The notes beneath the pieces were generated by a model that searched no databases, was not told where the DNA came from, and saw only the letters and a list, made by a program, of their open reading frames with translations. 11,998 nucleotides of DNA, taken from NCBI GenBank assembly GCA_938046115.1, contig CALIXX010000061.1, positions 1 to 11,998 on the forward strand. Reading direction: 5' to 3'. This document shows, in pieces, positions 1 through 6,133 of this stretch. Source of the stretch: an uncultured Candidatus Saccharibacteria bacterium (GTDB lineage Bacteria; Patescibacteriota; Saccharimonadia; Saccharimonadales; Saccharimonadaceae). Numbering within the stretch: position 1 is the first letter of the stretch; each line of letters starts with the position of its first letter. The position numbers and the translations under genes are program-made.

Positions 1-1574
1 AAGCGCTCGAGCGGTGGGTGCTTTGCGGCAGCAATGGCATCGATAAGCTTCTGCGCCGAGACCTCGGCAAAGCGATCGAGCTGGAGCAGATCCTCCTTCT
101 TCAGCATATAAATATCGGCTAGGTCGTGCACCAAGCCAGCCTCGACTAGTGCAGCGACATTCTTCTCGCCAAGTGTGTCGATATCTAGCGCCCCCTTGGA
201 GGCAAAGTGCGTGAGGGCGCGCGTGAGAATGAGCGAGCTACTGGCACCACGCACTCGGTACACTGCCTCGCCAGCAGGCCGCTCGAACTGCAGCTCGGGA
301 TATTGGCGCTGAAGCTCGGCCGGGTAATCAATCGGCTTGGTATTGGCTGGGCGCAGCTCTGGTAGCACTCGCTCGACCTGCGGGATGATATCCCCCGCCT
401 TGAAGATCACCACAGTATCGCCACGCCGCACATCGAGCCGGGCAATCTCGTCGGCATTGTGCAGGCTGGCGTGCTGCACCGTCGTGCCGGCCACGACGAC
501 TGGGTCGAACACCGCCACTGGTGTGGCAGCACCCGTCCGGCCAATGCTAATGACGATATCGCGCACGATGGTAGTCGCTTGCTCGGCTGCATATTTGTAG
601 GCCACTGCACCACGCGGATTCTTACCCACCATACCCAGGCGGTCGTAGAGAGCGCGATTGTTGATCTTGATCACAAGGCCATCGGTATTAAACGGCAAAT
701 CACGGCGCTGCTCGCCCCACTGCTGGACGAAATTCATTACCTCGGCTAGGTTGGTAAAGACAGCCGCTTGCTGGTTACGTGTGATACCTAGTGCTGTCAA
801 GGCATCATAAGCGTAGCTATTGGTCGGCACCTCAGCCGCATCATCACGGATGACATCGTAACCCCGAAAATGGAGTGGGCGCTGCGCCACGAGTGCTGGG
901 TCAAGCTGGCGGATAGTGCCAGCCGCGAGGTTACGCGGGTTAGCAAAGGCTGGCTGGCCAGCAGCTTGCTGCCGCTGGTTGAGCGCCGCAAAGTCGCGCT
1001 TGAGCATGACGATTTCCCCACGGATCTCCGTCCTACCCTGCAGTAAGTGCTCAAAGCCAGGTGCTTCACGCAGGCGCAGCGGCACATTGCGAATCGTCCG
1101 CACATTATTCGTCACATCCTCGCCAACGTAGCTATCGCCCCGTGTGACAGCCTGCACCAGCACGCCATCATTATAGATAAGCGCGCAGGCCAAGCCATCC
1201 ATCTTGATATCGGCAAAAAACTCGTGCTTGTGCCCCGGCAAGAGCTTGTCCATGCGCTGCACCCACGCCTCGACCTCTGCCGTGTCGAAGACATCATTGA
1301 GGCTAACCATCCGCCGGCGATGCTGCACCTTGACGAAGCCACCTTTGAGGACGTTGCCAACCCGCTGGGTAGGCGAATCGGGCGTGATGAGTGCAGGGTG
1401 CGCGGCCTCGAGCTGTTTGAGCTCGGCAAAGAGGCTATCATACACCGCGTCGCTTACGCTGGGTGCATCAAGCACATGGTATTCATAGCTATAGCGATTG
1501 AGTAGCTGACGCAGCTCAGCACTGCGCTGAGCTGGCGACAGATTGGGTGATGCTAGATGTTTGTCTTGTGTCAT
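1..1574 (-). CDS. ligA: NAD-dependent DNA ligase LigA (3' end outside window)
   Basis: Seals nicks in duplex DNA during replication and repair, using NAD+ to adenylate a lysine. 524 codons are visible, out of roughly 670 usual for the family. The N-terminal Ia domain is recognisable around residues 28-55 (YEYHVLDAPSVSDAVYDSL). The nucleotidyltransferase motif I is KMDGLA, with adenylated Lys124. A second nucleotidyltransferase motif, TDGLVIKIN, has Lys303. The OB-fold follows (GRTGAATPVAVFDP). HhH-type sequence begins after FASKGALDIDTLGEKNV. The BRCT domain would lie beyond the window. The ATG at 1574 is preceded by AAGGAA with 5 nt spacing. Oddity: the stretch at residues 417-457, where the Cys4 zinc finger normally sits, has no cysteine, although its flanks (GEAVYRV, LTHFASKGALDI) align clearly with ordinary LigA. 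Family assignment is very secure. Confidence 0.97.
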   Translation of the reverse strand, partial: MTQDKHLASPNLSPAQRSAELRQLLNRYSYEYHVLDAPSVSDAVYDSLFAELKQLEAAHPALITPDSPTQRVGNVLKGGFVKVQHRRRMVSLNDVFDTAEVEAWVQRMDKLLPGHKHEFFADIKMDGLACALIYNDGVLVQAVTRGDSYVGEDVTNNVRTIRNVPLRLREAPGFEHLLQGRTEIRGEIVMLKRDFAALNQRQQAAGQPAFANPRNLAAGTIRQLDPALVAQRPLHFRGYDVIRDDAAEVPTNSYAYDALTALGITRNQQAAVFTNLAEVMNFVQQWGEQRRDLPFNTDGLVIKINNRALYDRLGMVGKNPRGAVAYKYAAEQATTIVRDIVISIGRTGAATPVAVFDPVVVAGTTVQHASLHNADEIARLDVRRGDTVVIFKAGDIIPQVERVLPELRPANTKPIDYPAELQRQYPELQFERPAGEAVYRVRGASSSLILTRALTHFASKGALDIDTLGEKNVAALVEAGLVHDLADIYMLKKEDLLQLDRFAEVSAQKLIDAIAAAKHPPLER

Positions 1575-1579
1575 AGTGG

Positions 1580-1599
1580 TTCCTTACTGCTTTAGTATA
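1580..1599 (-). promoter_or_regulatory. ligA -10 box and ribosome-binding site
   Basis: On the minus strand TATACT (1599-1594) is a good -10 box. It is followed by a short leader and AAGGAA (1585-1580), then 5 nt to the ligA ATG. I see no convincing -35 hexamer at 16-18 bp. Confidence 0.5.
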
Positions 1600-2081
1600 G
1601 CGGAATTTAGCGGTGGGCGCAGCTTTTTTAAACAGGTTCGTGTAAAGCTAGGCTTCTTGGATGCTTAATTTATAACAGTATAGGTACTACCATTTGAATA
1701 CCACCGTTATCGCTTTGCCCCCGTTAGCTCCACCTCCCCATCACTTCATCCGATGGAGTGTGAAAACTCGTTGTAATAACGAGTTTTCAGCCCAGCGCAA
1801 GAGGTCGATGTCTGGGAGACATCGACCCTTATAGCGATCTATCGGAGGGAGTGTGGGGAGATGGAGCGTGAGAAAACAGGTTGATTTGATACCATATCCT
1901 CTAGCAAAATAAGTATGCATCTACCCTACCATTGAATTCGAGAGTGCTATTAGTAAGTATAAGACAAAGAACCTCAGCTTTTTGCTATCACAAAAGCCAC
2001 TACGCGGCCAAGCGAAGCTCTCTCCACCACTAATCGCCCAAAACTAGGCCTCAAGCAATACTACTGCGAGAGTCGCCCACC
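1600..2081. other. Intergenic region between ligA and the membrane protein gene
   Basis: I find no convincing coding sequence here. The main content is the nested palindromic element at 1727-1867. The rest (1600-1726 and 1868-2081) is moderately AT-rich, with no clear terminator. A weak imperfect hairpin (AGCTTTTTG/CAAAAGCC) lies near 1977-1999. Transcription of the minus-strand operon upstream must end somewhere here, but I cannot place where. Confidence 0.6.
1727..1867. repeat. Nested palindromic element (outer arms plus two perfect hairpins)
   Basis: The outer arms 1727-1754 and 1841-1867 are imperfectly complementary over about 27 nt: GCTCCACCTCCCCA pairs with TGGGGAGATGGAGC, and ATCCGAT with ATCGGA. 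They enclose two perfect hairpins. One has 12-bp arms TGAAAACTCGTT / AACGAGTTTTCA (1761-1772 / 1778-1789) with a 5-nt loop. The other has 11-bp arms GGTCGATGTCT / AGACATCGACC (1803-1813 / 1817-1827) with a GGG loop. The fold is a three-way junction of about 141 nt. It could be a structured RNA or a non-autonomous palindromic mobile element. No long U-tract follows on either strand, so a simple terminator is unlikely. Confidence 0.75.
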
Positions 2082-3332
2082 CTACGCTGGCGCTGCCGTA
2101 TCATCAACAATCTTGCGATAGAGGAGGTAGATATACGCTGCGCACCACACCACCGTCACCGAGCTGATGAAGCCCGCTAGGACGGGCATCGTCGGTATGG
2201 AGGCATACCACTGCCATAAGTGCTTGAGCCAGGCATCAAGGAGAATAGCGGGGATCATCACCACACACCACAGCACTGCCACGCTACCAAATAGCCACAG
2301 CAGCCGGTACAAAATGCGCAGCCGCCGCCCTACCACCAAATCACCCGCCGCTGCCAGCGCCCGCATAGGGTACATACCGGGCAGCGTCACTACCACAAGC
2401 GCAATGAAGGTGCTTGTACCCCAATAGAGCGTCAGCACTGCCACAGTGGCTAGCAGTACATAGAAGAGCATCGAGCCAAATCCCTCACTAATCACCCCAT
2501 TGCTCGACAGGCCGATATATACCAGCGCCATCGCCCCCAGTGGGATAAGCTGCACGAGGAAGATGAGGACAACCATTAGCGTGGCCACCAGCGGCGCACA
2601 GGCATTATATAGCCCATCGCGCAGGCGTGGCGCTCGCCCTGCCTTGTACTCGCGCAGCAGCCACACTGTGGTGAGCCACACTAGCAAAAAGCCGAGCACC
2701 ACATAGAGCTGCTGCTCGGCACTGAGGTTGCCACTGCCCGTGCCAAAGGCCGTCACCATGAGGAGCCCTGCCTCGCCTAGCTTACCCCAGGCACCAGTGA
2801 GAATATCCTTGCCCGACTCTGCTAGCATACTCTGCAAGCGGTCGTACATCGCTTGGTTGGTAATCGCCCCAAGCGCCAAGAGCAGCACGGCATAAAACAC
2901 CGCCAAGAGGCACAACGTCCGCCAGTGCGCCCGCACCATCCGCATCACCTGTGCGGTGAAAGCGATATAGCCTGGCAATTGCAATGAACGCGCATAATCG
3001 CGCCGGCGGGTGCGACGGAAGCTTCGATGCGGTCGTCGCTGTTGTAAATTACGCAACCACTGACGACTGCTCGCTACTACCCTGCCACCACGAGCCCACC
3101 AGGTCCGCCAGTGGAGGTTAGTGCGCCAGCTGGGTCGCGTCGATGAAGCATCATTCGAGTGCGGCGAGCGAGCCTTTGCAGGAGCAGCATCATGAGAGGA
3201 TGGTGTTGCATTTTTTGCAACGCTACGGTGTTTTACCTCTGTTTTTGAACTATACTTACCCGCACCCCCCACTGGAGCGGTGCGTGATGATGAGCGGCGA
3301 GTTGACTTCGTTGTTTTTTTTGCCACAGGCAC
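2082..3332 (-). CDS. Multi-pass membrane protein with long basic N-terminal tail
   Basis: I do not recognise a named family for this 416-residue protein. Residues 1-115 form a low-complexity, Lys/Arg/Ser/Thr-rich tail (KKTTKSTRRSSSR near the start; RRPHRSFRRTRRR near 99-111), predicted to stay in the cytoplasm. Hydrophobic segments follow at about 139-158, 208-227, 243-274, 286-316, 341-365 and 383-405, suggesting six or more membrane passes. The start is GTG at 3332; a second GTG two codons later is also possible, and there is no upstream ATG. The gene begins 4 nt after the htpX stop codon, and the SD-like TAGGG overlaps that stop. It is therefore almost certainly co-transcribed and translationally coupled with htpX, which suggests an envelope role. 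The basic tail may bind nucleic acid or ribosomes, but that is inference. It ends in TAG. Confidence 0.85.
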   Translation of the reverse strand: MPVAKKTTKSTRRSSSRTAPVGGAGKYSSKTEVKHRSVAKNATPSSHDAAPAKARSPHSNDASSTRPSWRTNLHWRTWWARGGRVVASSRQWLRNLQQRRPHRSFRRTRRRDYARSLQLPGYIAFTAQVMRMVRAHWRTLCLLAVFYAVLLLALGAITNQAMYDRLQSMLAESGKDILTGAWGKLGEAGLLMVTAFGTGSGNLSAEQQLYVVLGFLLVWLTTVWLLREYKAGRAPRLRDGLYNACAPLVATLMVVLIFLVQLIPLGAMALVYIGLSSNGVISEGFGSMLFYVLLATVAVLTLYWGTSTFIALVVVTLPGMYPMRALAAAGDLVVGRRLRILYRLLWLFGSVAVLWCVVMIPAILLDAWLKHLWQWYASIPTMPVLAGFISSVTVVWCAAYIYLLYRKIVDDTAAPA

Positions 3333-3336
3333 TGCC

Positions 3337-4230
3337 CTACCATTTATTCATATCTTCGTTGAGGCGCTTGATGCGGTCTTCGAGCGGCGGGTGGGTGCTA
3401 AACAACCGGCTAAAGAACCCCGGCTTGAGCGGGTTCACCATAAACATATTAGCACTCGAGCTCACCTGCTTCTCCATCGGGCGAGTGTACATTTGCAGCT
3501 TGCCCAATGCGCTCGCCAGGCCAGCTGGATCGCGCGTCGTTAGTGCACCAGTTGCATCGGCCAAGTACTCACGCTGGCGACTCACTGCCATTTGCATAAT
3601 GGCTGCCACGATGGGCGCAAGGATGATGGCGACGATACCAAGCACCAGTAGCACCGGGTTGGTCTCGCGGTTATCATTATCACGAAACCACAGCATGCGC
3701 AGCGCAATGTCCGACACCAAGCCAATCGCACTCACCAGGCCAAAGGTAATCATACTCACCCGAATATCGTAGTTTTGGACATGCCCCATCTCGTGGGCCA
3801 GCACAGCGGTGAGCTCGCGGTCGTCCATAATCTCCAGCAGGCCCGTCGTCACGCCCACAATGGCGTGCTTGGGGTCGCGACCGGTGGCAAAGGCGTTGGG
3901 TGCTGGGTCGTCGATAATATACACCTGCGGCATCGGTAGCCCCACGGTGATAGCAAGATTCTCAACGATGCGCCACAAACGGGGGTTGTCCGCCTTGCGA
4001 ATCTCCACCGCACCAGTCATACTCATAGCAAGCTTGGAAGCGATGAAGTACTGCACCAATGCATAGATCAGCGCTCCGATAAACGTCCCCCAAAAGATCG
4101 TCAGGTTGCCCTGCATACCGCGGCTATTCATAATCAACTGCGCCGCTAGGCCAATCACCGCCACCATCGCGACGAAGACGATCATCAAAATAACTGTATT
4201 ACGTTTGTTGTGTGCAATTGCTCTGTACAT
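3337..4230 (-). CDS. htpX: HtpX-family membrane zinc metalloprotease
   Basis: This M48 peptidase of the cytoplasmic membrane degrades misfolded or damaged membrane proteins. It is 297 residues long, typical for HtpX. Two N-terminal hydrophobic segments lie at about 12-33 and 43-64. The zinc-site motif HEMGH is at 146-150 (His146, catalytic Glu147, His150). A further hydrophobic pair lies at about 157-180 and 191-214. The third zinc ligand is Glu221 in SRQREYLADATGAL. The C-terminus FSTHPPLEDRIKRL is a family hallmark. I chose the ATG at 4230 because it gives the canonical MYRAIAHNKRNT start and sits 6 nt after a -10 box. The frame is open upstream to a TTG at 4329, but those residues are not HtpX-like. 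It is first in an operon with the basic-tailed membrane protein. lemA, its frequent neighbour, lies 1 kb upstream on the same strand. Confidence 0.96.
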   Translation of the reverse strand: MYRAIAHNKRNTVILMIVFVAMVAVIGLAAQLIMNSRGMQGNLTIFWGTFIGALIYALVQYFIASKLAMSMTGAVEIRKADNPRLWRIVENLAITVGLPMPQVYIIDDPAPNAFATGRDPKHAIVGVTTGLLEIMDDRELTAVLAHEMGHVQNYDIRVSMITFGLVSAIGLVSDIALRMLWFRDNDNRETNPVLLVLGIVAIILAPIVAAIMQMAVSRQREYLADATGALTTRDPAGLASALGKLQMYTRPMEKQVSSSANMFMVNPLKPGFFSRLFSTHPPLEDRIKRLNEDMNKW

Positions 4231-4236
4231 AGGTAT

Positions 4237-4245
4237 ATTGTAGCA
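4237..4245 (-). promoter_or_regulatory. htpX extended -10 promoter (leaderless)
   Basis: TGCTACAAT on the minus strand is an extended -10 box (TGn plus TACAAT). Only 6 nt separate it from the htpX ATG, so the predicted transcript would start at or next to the start codon, with no Shine-Dalgarno. The same nine bases occur upstream of the ABC transporter gene. Confidence 0.6.
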
Positions 4246-4304
4246 GATAATGGTGGTTTTGCAGGCACTCGTGTTAATCACTAAGCACCGCTCTTTCCAC
4301 GTTC

Positions 4305-4344
4305 GCTCACACCCCACCACTTCTTCCAATGGGGTGCGGAAAAC
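4305..4344. repeat. Second, partial copy of the palindromic element
   Basis: This 40-bp stretch resembles the left part of the element at 1727-1768. Both contain CACTTCnTCCnATGG, then GTG and a run AAAAC, in the same order. Here CACCCCA (4310-4316) pairs with TGGGGTG (4330-4336). In the first copy the corresponding arms are CTCCA and TGGAG. The stem has changed on both sides while pairing is kept. The two inner perfect hairpins and the far arm are absent. Confidence 0.55.
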
Positions 4345-4382
4345 AGATCAGACAACACCCACTTGACTAGCCTTTCATATAT

Positions 4383-4398
4383 TGATATATATATATCA
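4383..4398. repeat. 16-bp AT-rich perfect palindrome
   Basis: TGATATATATATATCA is a perfect palindrome in an AT-rich patch (about 4370-4430) between htpX and the small membrane protein gene. TTGACA occurs nearby at 4406-4411 and 4441-4446, but neither has a good -10 box 16-18 bp away. It could be an operator-like site or a duplex-unwinding patch; nothing decides between them. Confidence 0.4.
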
Positions 4399-4459
4399 GC
4401 TTTTGTTGACATATGTTCGCATTTTGTCCAAAAGTGTTGTTTGACAAGCAGAGCATACC

Positions 4460-4519
4460 ACTCAAGGTGGGCTGCCCAGGCATGGCTACATCGCCGCGCC
4501 CCAGCACCCCACCTTGAGT
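4460..4519. repeat. Long inverted repeat upstream of the small membrane protein gene
   Basis: Perfect 12-bp arms ACTCAAGGTGGG (4460-4471) and CCCACCTTGAGT (4508-4519) flank 36 nt. Pairing can extend inward with CTG/CAG across a small bulge. It lies about 70 nt upstream of the ATG at 4588 and has no U-tract, so it may be a 5'-UTR structure or part of a palindromic element. Confidence 0.65.
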
Positions 4520-4587
4520 CGCCGCATCCAAGCGTCGACCAGTGTTATTTGCACAAGCGTCCGCTTGGGTGGGGAGAGAGTAGTGTC

Positions 4588-4911
4588 ATGAGCAACATCA
4601 AGATCACCATTACCGAGAAAACGAGAAAGACTAGAAGCACTGTCATTGCTGAGTGTGTGCTTGTAGTCATATCCGGTATTCTTGGCGCATGGACGTTCAG
4701 TCTGCTTTGGGGGTGGTACATCGCTCCTGTTCTAGGAGTTGCCAGGATAGGTATTGCACAAGCCCTTGGCATCATGCTAACCGCGAGTCTTATTAATGGC
4801 TCGTCATCAGGGGAGCGGAGCAATTGCTCTGACCTAGAGAAGTATTTGAGACTATTTATCCTCATTACTCTCACGCTAGTGTCAGGGTGGTTTGTGCACT
4901 TCTTCGTGTGA
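4588..4911 (+). CDS. Small membrane protein of unknown function
   Basis: I do not recognise this 107-residue protein. A short basic N-terminus (KTRKTRS) precedes hydrophobic segments at about 18-40, 44-68 and 87-106, so three membrane passes are likely. The start is an ATG preceded by a purine-rich SD-like GGGGAGAGAG at 4571-4580. The frame stays open upstream to about 4363, but those residues look non-coding. The gene differs from its surroundings: it is on the plus strand, appears lower in GC, and is the only complete gene here ending in TGA. It also sits between htpX and lemA among inverted repeats. I infer recent acquisition. It has no predicted soluble domain to suggest a role. Confidence 0.55.
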   Translation: MSNIKITITEKTRKTRSTVIAECVLVVISGILGAWTFSLLWGWYIAPVLGVARIGIAQALGIMLTASLINGSSSGERSNCSDLEKYLRLFILITLTLVSGWFVHFFV

Positions 4912-5186
4912 CATCCCTATCGAACATGACATCCATCCTAGAAGGGTGTCTACCCTCTCTTGCTCTGCTTGTCATGTTCGCTTCTTGCGGTGCTCTCGCC
5001 TGCTGGCAGTGCTCTAGCACTCTAATCATTGCAATTATTTTTATTACTCAAATCCCCCACCTTCTAGATAAAACACTCTCAGCCAAGCGATAAGCCGCTC
5101 GCTGTAGCCATAACTCTTCTCAAGCACCCCTCACCAAGAACGACATACAACCTGACATCACAACCCTTATGCTGTTGCAAAGCCAC
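4912..5186. other. Intergenic stretch with a possible 55-codon reading frame
   Basis: A plus-strand frame runs from ATG 4926 to TAA 5093 and would give a hydrophobic 55-residue peptide. It lacks a Shine-Dalgarno, and its start overlaps the inverted repeat 4921-4980, so I do not call it a gene. A short inverted repeat AGTGCT/AGCACT lies at 5008-5021. Nothing else is evident. Confidence 0.4.
4921..4980. repeat. Inverted repeat with inner stem
   Basis: Perfect 11-bp arms CGAACATGACA (4921-4931) and TGTCATGTTCG (4970-4980) enclose a smaller stem AGGGT/ACCCT (4943-4947 / 4952-4956). This nested layout resembles that of the larger element at 1727-1867, although the sequence differs. It lies just after the small membrane protein gene and could act in 3'-end formation, but there is no U-run. 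Confidence 0.6.
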
Positions 5187-5215
5187 AAAAAACCGCCCTC
5201 CATCGAGGGCGGTTT
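5187..5215 (-). terminator. Rho-independent terminator of lemA
   Basis: On the minus strand an 11-bp perfect GC-rich stem (AAACCGCCCTC / GAGGGCGGTTT, 5190-5200 / 5205-5215, loop of 4 nt) runs into a six-base T tract. It lies 20 nt after the lemA stop codon. Confidence 0.92.
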
Positions 5216-5235
5216 CGCTATACTGTGCGCGATGC

Positions 5236-5805
5236 CTAGAACTGCACCTGCACTGGGTTTTCGACACTAGCGCGGTCTTCCACCTCGAAGAACTCGCGAG
5301 CCTTGAAGCCCAGCATGCCAGCCACAATGTTGGCGGGGAACATGGCGATGCGGGTGTTGAGGTCGCGCACACCACCGTTATAGAAGCGGCGTGCAGCCTG
5401 GATTTTATCCTCAGTATCCACCAGCTCTTGCTGCAGCTGAATGAAGTTTTGGTTAGCCTTGAGCTCTGGGTAAGCCTCTGCTACGGCAAACAAGCTCTTC
5501 AGAGCGCCTTCGATCATATTCTCTGCCGCAGCTGTCTCCTGCACACCTTGGGCATTCATGATAGCGCTGCGAGCTTCTGCCACATTCTCAAAGACTTCCT
5601 TCTCGTGCGACGCATAGCCCTTCACGGTGCCCACTAGGTTGGGGATGAGGTCTGTTCGGCGCTTGAGCTGGACGGTGATGTCGCTCCAAGCTTCGTCCAC
5701 GCGGATCTTCAGCTTGACCAAGCTGTTGTACGTTGCCCACATGAAGATGCCAAACAAAACGAGCAGGCCAATCACGCCGAGCAAAACGATTAATGCTATT
5801 GTCAT
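5236..5805 (-). CDS. lemA: LemA family protein
   Basis: A single-pass membrane protein with a helical-bundle domain. LemA proteins are widespread, their biochemical role is poorly defined, and they are often encoded beside htpX. The 189 residues are typical in length. A hydrophobic N-terminal anchor at about 4-24 is followed by the hallmark sequences RRTDLIPNLV (49-58), AYPELKANQNF (111-121), RRFYN (139-143) and RIAMFP (152-157). The ATG at 5805 has AGGAG 10 nt upstream. The gene is monocistronic here, with its own promoter and a strong terminator. htpX follows only after about 1 kb of repeats and the small membrane protein gene. It ends in TAG. Confidence 0.96.
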   Translation of the reverse strand: MTIALIVLLGVIGLLVLFGIFMWATYNSLVKLKIRVDEAWSDITVQLKRRTDLIPNLVGTVKGYASHEKEVFENVAEARSAIMNAQGVQETAAAENMIEGALKSLFAVAEAYPELKANQNFIQLQQELVDTEDKIQAARRFYNGGVRDLNTRIAMFPANIVAGMLGFKAREFFEVEDRASVENPVQVQF

Positions 5806-5815
5806 AGTGTCGTTT

Positions 5816-5845
5816 CTCCTTTTTGGTTATAGCCTTATTATACCA
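5816..5845 (-). promoter_or_regulatory. lemA extended -10 promoter and RBS
   Basis: TGGTATAAT (5845-5837) is a consensus -10 box with the TGn extension. AGGAG (5820-5816) is the Shine-Dalgarno of lemA. No clear -35 box is seen. The 11 bases TTTGGTATAAT recur in front of tRNA-Cys. Confidence 0.75.
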
Positions 5846-5948
5846 AATTGTGTGGCTTATACTAGCCGCTATGGTAATTCTACAATAAATCTTGGGCTTG
5901 TAGCTAGCACGAATGCCGCCATACTCTATCCTTCTGGCTATGTATACG

Positions 5949-5972
5949 AAAAAACCACTCTCCTCAAGTGGT
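5949..5972 (-). terminator. Rho-independent terminator of tRNA-Leu
   Basis: On the minus strand ACCACT-(7 nt)-AGTGGT is followed by a run of Ts, matching the six As at 5949-5954 on the plus strand. It begins about 20 nt after the tRNA 3' end. Confidence 0.88.
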
Positions 5973-5992
5973 CTTCTCTGTTATATCATGCC

Positions 5993-6078
5993 TGGTGCGC
6001 AAGGCGGGAATCGAACCCGCACGGCTTTTGGCCAAGGGATTTTAAGTCCCTCGCGTCTACCAGTTCCGCCACTCGCGC
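5993..6078 (-). tRNA. tRNA-Leu(UAA)
   Basis: The 86-nt cloverleaf has acceptor GCGCGAG pairing with CTTGCGC (one G-U), a leucine-type D-arm (TGGCGGAACTGGTAGACGC), and anticodon loop CTTAAAA with anticodon TAA. It has a long variable arm (TGGCCAAAAGCC) and a T-arm GCGGG-TTCGATT-CCCGC. Discriminator A73 and a genomically encoded CCA (5995-5993) are present. The long variable arm and discriminator A support leucine. Confidence 0.97.
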
Positions 6079-6118
6079 TTGCAACCGCACTTCTGGCATA
6101 GCAGCCATGTGCTGCTTG

Positions 6119-6127
6119 TATTATACT
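6119..6127. promoter_or_regulatory. Overlapping divergent -10 boxes
   Basis: The near-palindrome GTATTATAC serves both directions. On the plus strand TATACT (6122-6127) lies 6 nt before the ATG at 6134 of the hydrolase gene. On the minus strand TATAAT (6125-6120) lies about 41 nt before the 5' end of mature tRNA-Leu. Neither direction has an obvious -35 box. Confidence 0.55.
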
Positions 6128-6133
6128 ATGTTT

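Noticed and set aside
3143..3772. 209-codon plus-strand open frame across the htpX/membrane-gene junction
   Set aside because: It crosses two well-supported minus-strand genes in antisense and has no domain features.
4231..4329. Longer N-terminus for HtpX starting at TTG 4329
   Set aside because: The extra 33 residues are not HtpX-like and would overlap the repeat element and the promoter; the family start is the ATG at 4230.
4406..4446. Two TTGACA hexamers as -35 boxes for the small membrane protein gene
   Set aside because: Neither has a -10-like sequence at 16-18 bp.
4887..5093. Second small hydrophobic frame after the small membrane protein gene
   Set aside because: It needs a GTG start inside the previous gene or an ATG without Shine-Dalgarno, and its start overlaps an inverted repeat. 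There is not enough support to call it.
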